Below, piece after piece: positions 1 to 6,296 of a stretch of 64,000 bases of DNA. The DNA comes from JANQEU01 sp965228045 (lineage in GTDB: Bacteria > Bacteroidota > Bacteroidia > Cytophagales > Cyclobacteriaceae). Under the pieces are notes generated by a model that worked only from the letters and a program-made list of their open reading frames with translations, was not told where the DNA came from and did not search any database. The stretch spans positions 2,666,001 through 2,730,000 of the forward strand of contig OZ245789.1 of NCBI GenBank assembly GCA_965228045.1, written 5' to 3'. How positions within the stretch are numbered: the first letter of the stretch is position 1; every line of letters starts with the position of its first letter. The position numbers and the translations under genes are program-made.

Positions 1-1663
1 AGAGCTCATTGGTCAGCAACCCAACTTTCACGGCTAGTTCCGAGGGGATCCTGATGTGGTCGATCTCAGTCGAAAAGTTTACTTCATCCCGATTGAGGGT
101 CTGATCAATCGCCATGGCCAGGTTTTCGATGTACTCATCGGTGTACACATGGGTGACATTATCGGTTTTATACAGGTTTTCATGCACCAGGCTCATGGCC
201 ATGACACGTGTTCGCATGTTGGTCAGGGCGCTTTTGGCCCCATCATCTTTGATGAACCTTGATTGTATGTTGAGCAGGCTTGAGATGATCTGCAGGTTAT
301 TTTTCACCCGATGGTGGATCTCTTTGATCAGCGATTCGCGCTCGGTCAGTGATTGGCTGATGATGCCATTTTTTTCTTCCAGTTTTTGATTGGTTCTTAC
401 TTTCAGTCGATAGGACCAGTAAATGATGAGCAACAAGGCAAGCAACAGAACCATGCCAATGATCAGTAAAACCTGTTGTGATTTCTCCTGTTCAATGGCG
501 GCATTCAGGGCAAAGCGTTCTTTTTCATTGGCAAAAGCCAGAGAGTCCTTTTCCTGCTGAAAGGCAAAAGTCAGTTCGGAGGCCGTCAGCTTCTTATTGA
601 TCTCTTCATTAAACAAGCTGTCGGCCAGGGTATGGAAGCGTTCATGGTATTGCAAGGACAGGTTGTATTGACCGGTTGACTTGTAAAGTTCATACAGGTC
701 AAAACTTACTTCCTTCACATTGGATGGAAGCTGATGCTCCTCGGCAATGCGCAGCGCTTCATGTAACTGCTGCTCTGCCAGACGGATATTCCCATTTTTG
801 AAGGCCATCTGACCCAATGTGTGAAGGCTGGAGGCCAAAATCACGGGATCGTCCTGAGCTTGCCCCAGCTCATAGGCTAGTTGTGCATATTTGAAAGCAG
901 AGTCGGGGACATTCATCTGTTGATAGGCATCTGCCAGTCCTACGGCGTTGTAGGCATTTTGGATGGGTATCTCATGCGTCTTTACCAGCTCGAAAGCACG
1001 GGAATAATAGTCGATCGCGGCTTCATAGGCCTTTTGCTCGATGGATGCCAATCCCTTATTGCCCAGAGCCCTGGCTATTCCCGGTACATTGCCTACGCTG
1101 TCATCGGCGATCAGTGCCAGGTCATAGTATACCATCGCTTCGTTATATTGTCTGAGTTCATACTTGATGTTACCGATGTTGTTGTAGGTATTGCCCAGGC
1201 CCTTATACTGCTGGTTGGCCAATTTGAGTTGCAGCGATTTCTGATAGACGTCCAGCGCCCTGGGATAATTGCCATTCACCACATACAGCACACCCAGGTT
1301 GTTAAAAACCCTGGCTAACCCGATGCTATCCCGGGCGGCCTCCATCGCGATCTGGGCAGCATCATAATAGCGCAGTGCCGTATCAAATTGGTTGGCCACA
1401 TGAGCGGCCAGTGCCATGTCGTAGTAAGGTTGACCCACAAGGGATGGGGCATAGCTTTGCGCAAAATCGAGTCCTTTTTTGGCGTAAGCAATAGAAGAAT
1501 CAAAGTTGGTAAATGCGTAGTAATCAGCGATTTGATGGTAGATGTTTAAAGTCTGTTCGGGGGTGATATTTTCAGAAAGTTGGGGTCTGAGACTGTCTAT
1601 GTTTTGCGCCAAGCCAATGAAAGGCAGCAGAAAAATAACGGCATGCAAGGTCCTGGCACTCAT
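1..1663 (-). CDS. TPR-repeat sensor histidine kinase, HisKA_2 type (3' end outside window)
   Basis: Membrane-bound sensor kinase of a two-component system. The reverse-strand frame from the ATG at 1663 stays open to the window edge. It begins with a signal-peptide-like segment ending near AQN. Tetratricopeptide repeats follow over roughly residues 40-340 (for example FNNLGVLY and YNNIGNIKY). Then come a coiled linker and one transmembrane helix near residues 398-419. The HisKA_2 dimerisation box reads KEIHHRVKNNLQ, with the putative phospho-acceptor His near residue 450. The sequence stops inside the N-box (LLTNEL) of the ATPase domain, so the catalytic domain is cut off by the window. The sensed signal is unknown, and a partner response regulator would lie off the left edge. 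The family is clear; the partial state is certain. Confidence 0.85.
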   Translation of the reverse strand, partial: MSARTLHAVIFLLPFIGLAQNIDSLRPQLSENITPEQTLNIYHQIADYYAFTNFDSSIAYAKKGLDFAQSYAPSLVGQPYYDMALAAHVANQFDTALRYYDAAQIAMEAARDSIGLARVFNNLGVLYVVNGNYPRALDVYQKSLQLKLANQQYKGLGNTYNNIGNIKYELRQYNEAMVYYDLALIADDSVGNVPGIARALGNKGLASIEQKAYEAAIDYYSRAFELVKTHEIPIQNAYNAVGLADAYQQMNVPDSAFKYAQLAYELGQAQDDPVILASSLHTLGQMAFKNGNIRLAEQQLHEALRIAEEHQLPSNVKEVSFDLYELYKSTGQYNLSLQYHERFHTLADSLFNEEINKKLTASELTFAFQQEKDSLAFANEKERFALNAAIEQEKSQQVLLIIGMVLLLALLLIIYWSYRLKVRTNQKLEEKNGIISQSLTERESLIKEIHHRVKNNLQIISSLLNIQSRFIKDDGAKSALTNMRTRVMAMSLVHENLYKTDNVTHVYTDEYIENLAMAIDQTLNRDEVNFSTEIDHIRIPSELAVKVGLLTNEL

Positions 1664-1763
1664 GTATCTATAAAAATCAAGCGTTATTTCGAATAGTACA
1701 AGTTTTTTGGTGGGAAGCTCATGCTAAATTGATCCGGAATTTTCAATCTCCGTAACAAACACT

Positions 1764-1830
1764 TACCTTTGTATTGCCCAATAAGTTTTTGGGACCAATA
1801 ATTTAGTGAGTGCACTCCCTCAGAGTGAAG
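1764..1830 (+). promoter_or_regulatory. Putative promoter and leader of the helicase remnant/cold-shock region
   Basis: TACCTTTG at 1764-1771 matches the Bacteroidota -7 consensus TAnnTTTG. A small hairpin follows at 1813-1827 (CACTC, 5-base loop, GAGTG). It points toward the helicase remnant and lies about 510 bases before the first cold-shock gene, so it was probably the promoter of the lost helicase. It may now drive a long leader into the csp genes. No good -33 element was seen. The rest of 1664-1984 holds nothing else recognisable. Confidence 0.4.
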
Positions 1831-1984
1831 TTAGTATTTCCCCAAAAGAATTCTTACCAGCGTTTACGGAAGTCAGGTTTAGAAACCGGCTCAAACCGTG
1901 ACATTTCCTTTCTTATTGAAATAATAAGTATATAATAGCGTCCCAATTAAAAGATTATCCTCCCCAAAGTCAGTAGCATCTGAT

Positions 1985-2251
1985 GTAGAAAAGTCTCTCT
2001 GGTTTGCGAAAGCCAAACACGGGTTAGACAAGCTCAACAGACAAATGAAAAGGTCAGCATTACTTTCCGATGTGGAACACGGAAACAAGACTGAAAATTA
2101 TCCATTGACCAAATTGGAATCTGGCCAAATAAAGATATTGGTAGTAACGGACGTTGCTGCCAGGGGCATTGATACTAAATGGGTCACTCATGTGATCAGT
2201 TATCGAATACCTCAAACAACGGATGGTTACATCCACGTACAGTTTAATTAA
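1985..2251 (+). pseudogene. Decayed DEAD-box RNA helicase (RhlE-type) C-terminal fragment
   Basis: The plus-strand frame from 1985 reads WFAKAKHGLDKL, then HGNK, ILVVTDVAARGID and VTHVISYRIPQ. These match in order the helicase domain-2 motifs of RhlE-like proteins (usually VFTRTKHGA, HGNKSQ, LVATDVAARGID and VTHVINYDLP). The ATPase domain 1 (Walker A, DEAD) is missing. The frame stops right after YIH, where the RIGRTAR motif VI should follow, and the segment between HGNK and ILVVT is compressed. No full helicase can be made here, so this is a relic. Its position directly before two cold-shock genes fits a former cold-shock helicase. An ATG exists at 2045, but a functional 68-aa product is unlikely. 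Confidence 0.75.
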
Positions 2252-2282
2252 TTAATTAGAAAAAAAAACAGACACAAAAATT

Positions 2283-2477
2283 ATGGAAGAAGGAACAGTA
2301 AAGTTTTTCAATTCTGAAAAAGGATACGGGTTTATTACACCCAACAACTCAAAGAAAGACGTCTTTGTACACTACAGTGGCTTGATCCACGAGATCGAAG
2401 AAAATGACAAGGTCGCTTATGAGGTAGAAGAAGGCAAAAAAGGACTTCATGCGGTCAACGTTGAGCGCATAGATTAA
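2283..2477 (+). CDS. Cold-shock protein, CspA family (first of a tandem pair)
   Basis: Small single-stranded nucleic-acid-binding protein, 64 aa and one complete cold-shock domain. The RNA-binding motifs are RNP1 KGYGFI (residues 13-18) and RNP2 VFVHY (27-31), with the conserved GTVKFFN start. Proteins of this family act as RNA chaperones that melt secondary structure. It lies 31 bases after the helicase remnant and 30 bases before a paralogue of identical length, so the pair is probably co-transcribed and ends at the terminator at 2725. The start is preceded by an A-rich stretch and not by a Shine-Dalgarno site, as is usual in Bacteroidota. Confidence 0.95.
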   Translation: MEEGTVKFFNSEKGYGFITPNNSKKDVFVHYSGLIHEIEENDKVAYEVEEGKKGLHAVNVERID

Positions 2478-2507
2478 CAAATTGAATATTATAACCTATC
2501 ATATCAC

Positions 2508-2702
2508 ATGGAAGAAGGAACAGTAAAGTTTTTCAACAATGAAAAAGGGTTTGGATTCATCAAACCGGATAATTCAGGCGATGATATATTCGTTCATGCC
2601 AATGGACTGATCGATGACATTAAGGAAAACGACAAAGTACAGTACGAGACAGAACAAGGGAGAAAGGGCTTAAATGCCGTCAACGTGGAGCTGGTGAAAT
2701 AA
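2508..2702 (+). CDS. Cold-shock protein, CspA family (second of a tandem pair)
   Basis: 64-aa cold-shock domain protein that opens with the same MEEGTVKFFN as its upstream neighbour, so this is a recent tandem duplication. RNP1 is KGFGFI (residues 13-18). RNP2 is IFVHA (27-31), where the usual aromatic residue after FVH is Ala, unlike the Tyr in the first copy. This may shift nucleic-acid affinity between the two. It is followed 22 bases later by a strong hairpin terminator, which closes the csp transcription unit. Confidence 0.94.
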   Translation: MEEGTVKFFNNEKGFGFIKPDNSGDDIFVHANGLIDDIKENDKVQYETEQGRKGLNAVNVELVK

Positions 2703-2724
2703 TCACGAAATCTACATGATTCTC

Positions 2725-2766
2725 AAAGGTGGAGTTGCATGGGCAACGGTCCACCTTTTTATTTTT
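2725..2766 (+). terminator. Rho-independent terminator after the csp pair
   Basis: AAAGGTGGA at 2725-2733 pairs with TCCACCTTT at 2750-2758, with an extra GTTGC/GCAAC inner stem, followed by a T-rich run. It sits between the plus-strand csp genes and the convergent gene ending at 2776, and it may act on both strands. Confidence 0.85.
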
Positions 2767-2775
2767 AAATCGTGC

Positions 2776-3174
2776 TTAATCCGGTTGAGGGGGAGTAGGG
2801 GATTCAATGGACTCTTCTTCCGGTGGAGTTGTCCTTTCAGCACTTACATGAAAGACACATTCCCTGTTGAGCGTAAACGTAAACTCCGAGGACTCCAGCA
2901 TTTCCAATGCCGTATTGGAAGTTTTAAGGATGGCCACTAAGTCCTCTGCTGGCAATGATTTCTTGTCCATTTTGGACTTTCCTCCGGTTTTGACGACCAC
3001 TTTAAATGGGAGCACCATATTTTGTACGGGTTTTAGGTCGTCAAACTCGTGCCTGGATAACTGGTAATTCTGCGCATCGCCATCCATCGAACGCTTCATC
3101 AATTGCAAAATAACCGGCTTGTATTTCTTCCACAATGGAAAGAACGCCCCGGCGTTTGTCGAATCATATCTCAT
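2776..3174 (-). CDS. Hypothetical protein, 132 aa, proline/acid-rich tail
   Basis: I do not recognise the family. The product is soluble, without signal peptide or membrane segment. The N-terminal half has a short Trp/Tyr/Lys-rich helix (FFPLWKKYKPVILQL). The middle has alternating hydrophobic and basic residues suggesting beta strands (VLPFKVVVKTGGKSKM). The tail is rich in Pro and Glu (TTPPEEES...) and probably disordered. It is transcribed away from greB with a 101-base gap, so it may share that transcript. Intact length and coding-like composition support it over the opposite-strand frames. A role in transcription or cold response is only guilt by position. Confidence 0.6.
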   Translation of the reverse strand: MRYDSTNAGAFFPLWKKYKPVILQLMKRSMDGDAQNYQLSRHEFDDLKPVQNMVLPFKVVVKTGGKSKMDKKSLPAEDLVAILKTSNTALEMLESSEFTFTLNRECVFHVSAERTTPPEEESIESPTPPQPD

Positions 3175-3275
3175 AAACTTCTATCTATTATGCTCTATCT
3201 CGCAGGATTCTCATCCAGGAAATGATAAGGAGGTGCAAGTTATGAATATTCGGACGCTCCATAACGCGGCGTTCA

Positions 3276-3791
3276 CTACTTCTGATATTCTATTTCGAGA
3301 ATTTCCCAGATAAAATCACCGATTTTGGTTTTTACGACAACTTCATCTCCTACGGTTTTACCGAGAAGCGCTTTGGCCATAGGGGAGTCCATGGAAATAT
3401 AACTTTTGTTGGCTTTTAATTCTTCGTAACCAACGATTCTCAGGCGGTTTTGAAGTGATTTCTTTTCGTTTTTAATTTCCACCCAGGCCCCGAAGTTCAC
3501 TTTTCCTTCCTGATTGGGGTGATAGTTGATCACTTTAAAGTTATCAATGCACTTACGCAAATAGCGAAGGCGGCTATCAATTTCCCGCAGACGTTTTTTG
3601 TTGTAATGGTAATCCGCATTTTCCGAACGGTCCCCAAGGCTTGCGGCCCATGACACCTTAGCGGTAACGTCCGGACGTTCTACCCGCCACAAAAGGTCAT
3701 GTTCTTCTCTTAAACTCTGTAAGCCTTCAGCAGTAATCAACTGCGAGCGATTGAGTTTTGGCAGTGTTGATTCCGGGATTTTTCGTCTCAT
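3276..3791 (-). CDS. greB: Transcription elongation factor GreB
   Basis: Rescues backtracked RNA polymerase by stimulating its intrinsic transcript cleavage. The 171-aa sequence carries the GreB hallmark LGDRSENADYHYNKKRLREID in its N-terminal coiled coil. The two acidic tip residues that reach the polymerase active site lie in DRSENAD (about residues 54-60). A C-terminal FKBP-like domain (about 97-171) follows, with the typical SPMAKALLGK-VGD segment. GreB is favoured over GreA by KKRLREIDSRLRYLRKC and EGKVNFGAWVEI. There is an N-terminal extension of about 15 residues relative to E. coli GreB. It stands alone, with small neighbours on both sides. Confidence 0.93.
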   Translation of the reverse strand: MRRKIPESTLPKLNRSQLITAEGLQSLREEHDLLWRVERPDVTAKVSWAASLGDRSENADYHYNKKRLREIDSRLRYLRKCIDNFKVINYHPNQEGKVNFGAWVEIKNEKKSLQNRLRIVGYEELKANKSYISMDSPMAKALLGKTVGDEVVVKTKIGDFIWEILEIEYQK

Positions 3792-3855
3792 AGATGGTCT
3801 GGTTTTGAAAGATGTGCAAGATACTAATGATAGGTAGTTTGATTGAGTAGGGGTG

Positions 3856-4494
3856 TCAGTGCAGTATTGAATCGAAGTAGTGACCTATCTCTTCACTTGT
3901 TATGGTGTACTTCGGCTTTAATAGTTGGAATTTGGGTTCATCTTTGAAAAATTCCCATTGCCTCAGCCTGTTTGAAATCATTTTTCGGTTGAGATTTTTA
4001 TCATATGACATGGAGGATTCAATCAACTTATCGATATTGACCAATGAGTCTTTCAACATAACATACAAATCGTAGTAATCCCGAAAAGTACTTCGCTGAA
4101 ACAGAGTCTTGACCTTCATTGAAGATAAAAGCTCCAATGGTGCATTGTAAATATTGCCGATCAGGTGAATTTTATCAAATAAGGGAGGATTGTATCCTTC
4201 TTCGATAAAGAACGTGATCTTGACGCCATTTACATAAAAATCGACATGGCCAAAACCCAGATGATTGGTTCTCATATCTCCAATAGCACTAAGTTCTTTT
4301 TCTATTGACCGGAAGTCAACAGCATTTTTAGCATTAACCTTCTTATGCCATTGACAAAAATCTAAATCCTCACTTAACCGGTGATGGATTTGGGTAGATA
4401 TACTTGTACCACCAACAAGATCAAACGGCTTAACGCAGGATAATTGAGAAACAGAATCGATGATGTCCAGCGTCTTAGGCGCTAAACCGATCAT
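3856..4494 (-). CDS. Nucleotidyltransferase toxin, AbiEii/AbiGii family
   Basis: Predicted toxin of a type IV-like toxin-antitoxin or abortive-infection pair. Family members carry a nucleotidyltransferase fold, and some add nucleotides to tRNA. The 212-aa product shows the GGTS nucleotide-binding motif (residues 28-31), the RLSEDLDF acidic metal motif (39-46) and the later KVKTLFQRSTFRDYYDLYVML segment, which is a family signature. Its start overlaps the end of the upstream gene by 20 bases, as expected for translational coupling of antitoxin and toxin. The pair lies just outside the left direct repeat of the accessory island. Family assignment is firm; in vivo toxicity is inferred. Confidence 0.88.
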   Translation of the reverse strand: MIGLAPKTLDIIDSVSQLSCVKPFDLVGGTSISTQIHHRLSEDLDFCQWHKKVNAKNAVDFRSIEKELSAIGDMRTNHLGFGHVDFYVNGVKITFFIEEGYNPPLFDKIHLIGNIYNAPLELLSSMKVKTLFQRSTFRDYYDLYVMLKDSLVNIDKLIESSMSYDKNLNRKMISNRLRQWEFFKDEPKFQLLKPKYTITSEEIGHYFDSILH

Positions 4495-4831
4495 ATAGGT
4501 TGTTTTTTTTATAAGACTCCCGGATGAAGGCTTTTGGGTTGGGTATGCGCAGAAGATCAGAGGCTATTTTTCGATTCAACTCCTTAAAATAGGAGCCTCT
4601 GATAACCAGTTTTTCTTCCCATACCTGCTGAACTTTTTGGAAGTTGTACAGCTCAAGTAATTGCAATCTTAAATGATCATCCCCATAGATGAGTACCGCT
4701 TCGATCAGTCTGTCGTCAGAGATATCTGACAACTCAGAAGACCCATAAGACCAAAAAGCATAGGGTTTGATATCCTGTGCGATTTGTTGTTTTAATTGTT
4801 TATGGCTTAAACTATTCGGCATAATGACCAT
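4475..4831 (-). CDS. Probable antitoxin/partner of the AbiEii-like toxin
   Basis: Small protein encoded upstream of, and overlapping, the AbiEii-like gene. Visible segments are IKPYAFWSYGSSELSDISDD, RLIEAVLIYGDDHLRLQLL and VWEEKLV, ending in LLRIPNPKAFIRESY. I recall such FWSY/GDD proteins as regular neighbours of AbiEii toxins in Bacteroidota, but I cannot name the domain with certainty. It differs from classical AbiEi (winged helix plus about 200 aa). The frame is open up to an ATG at 4906. That longer start adds 25 unlike residues and would run into the 23-bp direct repeat, so I prefer 4831 (or 4822). The antitoxin role is inferred from gene order and overlap. Confidence 0.65.
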   Translation of the reverse strand: MVIMPNSLSHKQLKQQIAQDIKPYAFWSYGSSELSDISDDRLIEAVLIYGDDHLRLQLLELYNFQKVQQVWEEKLVIRGSYFKELNRKIASDLLRIPNPKAFIRESYKKNNLYDRFSA

Positions 4832-4896
4832 ATTCTCAGTCACAAAGCTAAACGAATCTCTGAAAGAAAAGGTGTAAACACATTCATAAAGCCAGT

Positions 4897-4919
4897 TTAG
4901 CTCCATCCTGTTATATAAT
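4897..4919 (+). repeat. Left copy of 23-bp direct repeat flanking the accessory island
   Basis: Begins TTAGCTCCATCC and ends GTTATATAAT. It matches 16592-16614 at 22 of 23 positions in the same orientation; the single difference is T at 4909 against G at 16604. The last ten bases plus a following G (GTTATATAATG, 4910-4920) recur at 5595-5605. It could be an attachment-site-like boundary or a shared gene-start segment. Confidence 0.7.
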
Positions 4920-4930
4920 GTCCTGCGTTA

Positions 4931-5418
4931 TCCGCCAGTTGGCGGACAAGTAGTTAATATAGCCCTGCCTGCCCGGCAGGCAAGTTTGGTTTGAGGGTAG
5001 GTTTGTCGGCCGAAGCGGAGCGTAGAAGGGGATTCCTGCCTGTCGGCAGACAGGAATAGTTTAGGGAAAGGCCTCTAACATCAACAAAAACGAGCACCCT
5101 GCCTGTCGGCAGGCAGGTCTTTTGCCACTCGTGACGATGGGAGACACCTTGTCCGGGGAATCACCATGCCGCAGTAATCGCTGAGAATCACTTATTTGAA
5201 ATTAAACCGATCATTGGTACGAATAACGAAAAATAGAACGATACACTTTGCCTGGAAATCTCTTGCTTAGGGCTGGTCAGTGAGCCTCAGCTCACAAGCG
5301 GGGTGGGAAAAACTATTAATAGTCTAGCCTGAGGCTAGATCAGGGAACGGCCGAGCGGCTACCGAAACGTCGGCCCGGTTAATATAACGTCTAATTACCT
5401 GCCTGCCGGCAGGCAGGT
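4931..5418. repeat. Cluster of GC-rich palindromes in non-coding DNA
   Basis: Seven hairpin-forming repeats lie in about 490 bases. TCCGCCA/TGGCGGA is at 4931-4946. Related CCTGCC/GGCAGG palindromes sit at 4964-4983, 5032-5057, 5098-5117 and 5397-5418. GTGAGC/GCTCAC is at 5280-5295 and TCTAGCCT/AGGCTAGA at 5323-5339. The CCTGCC members resemble dispersed REP-like repeats of Bacteroidota intergenic DNA. No protein is supported here. Confidence 0.75.
5397..5418. repeat. Perfect 22-bp palindrome
   Basis: Two 11-base arms, ACCTGCCTGCC and its exact complement, with no loop. It is the best-preserved copy of the CCTGCC/GGCAGG family in this region. It would form a cruciform or hairpin and could also act as a bidirectional transcription barrier at the island edge. 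Confidence 0.8.
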
Positions 5419-5959
5419 ATAACAACCCGCGTAGCGTAACGAAGCGCAGACATAATATCATTATATAAGCAATATGGTTGTGTAAAAGCCGTGATTTGCT
5501 TTAACATAAAATCTTTACCGTTGATCGTACTGAAGTCCGATAACTGATTTTATATTAAATACTCGTGCCTCGTATTACGGAATTTGCTATACATGTTATA
5601 TAATGATAGCTTAGGCTAGAGGGTGGGCTTAACAGTTTTTCTGAAGGGAGGGAATTATACATCTAGGAGGGCAGATCTGGAACACTCTTTTGACATTTAT
5701 TGGTTGTGGGATGGCCTTGTGTGAAACGGCAAATGTGTGTGGAAGAAGCGCTGATTTATGCGTTAGGGATAGGAGCAAAGTATCGTGTACTACGGATAGC
5801 CCGACCCAAAGGGTAACGCCCAATTATCTACATTACCACATTTCCCTCATAATATCTCAATACATAGTTTAAATAATACGAAATAATGAAACTATATAAT
5901 ACATAATATAGTATATATAGTGAATTATATTTATCATTGTATTGTATAAAAACACAATC
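5419..5959. other. Non-coding left part of the island, no gene supported
   Basis: Short opposed frames here look non-coding. The stretch contains CGTAGCGTAACGAAGCG (about 5430-5446), a third GTTATATAATG core (5595-5605) and a segment around 5790-5820 with GACCC...GGGT complementarity that could be a structured RNA or element end. From about 5865 the sequence turns extremely AT-rich (TATATA tracts) and probably holds the promoter of the gene at 5960. Nothing else was recognised. Confidence 0.45.
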
Positions 5960-6190
5960 ATGGCGAAATCAGCAAGAAGAACAAGGTTCGAAAAAGTCGC
6001 AAGTAATAGGGTTAGTAATATTCTAAAGAGCTTAGATAGTTTAGAGAAATGCTCAAATAGAAATAATTACGAGTACTCTGAGGAAGACATTAGAAAGATG
6101 GAGAAGGCATTAAAAGATAAACTTAACAATACCTTAAAATCATTCAGTAATGAAATTGATCGAGGTAAGGATGTTGAGTTTAAATTCTAA
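5960..6190 (+). CDS. Small basic helical protein at the head of the defence-like operon
   Basis: 76 aa from the ATG at 5960; an upstream in-frame TTG at 5942 is less likely. It is highly basic at the N-terminus (MAKSARRTRFEKVASNRV) and predicted mostly helical. It contains NNYEYSEEDIRKMEKALKDKL, a pattern I have seen in small proteins next to mobile or defence genes but cannot name. No Cys-pair, membrane segment or signal is present. It lies 106 bases before the GHKL ATPase gene on the same strand. It may be a regulator, nucleic-acid-binding subunit or antitoxin-like partner, but its function is unknown. Confidence 0.65.
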   Translation: MAKSARRTRFEKVASNRVSNILKSLDSLEKCSNRNNYEYSEEDIRKMEKALKDKLNNTLKSFSNEIDRGKDVEFKF

Positions 6191-6296
6191 ATGTAGAATA
6201 CATAAGTTGAAATATAGTATTCATTGTAATCTATTATTTGATCGACTTCATATACTTCCAAAGCTTATTTATATTTAATGACAACCACCGTATTAT

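Noticed and set aside
200..212. CACGTG core inside GACACGTGTTC, possible ParB binding site (parS)
   Set aside because: The flanks do not match the TGTTTCACGTGAAACA consensus, and the site lies in the kinase coding sequence far from parAB.
5690..5872. 60-codon frame in the palindrome-rich block
   Set aside because: Its translation shows no protein-like pattern, and it overlaps an antisense frame of similar size in repeat DNA.
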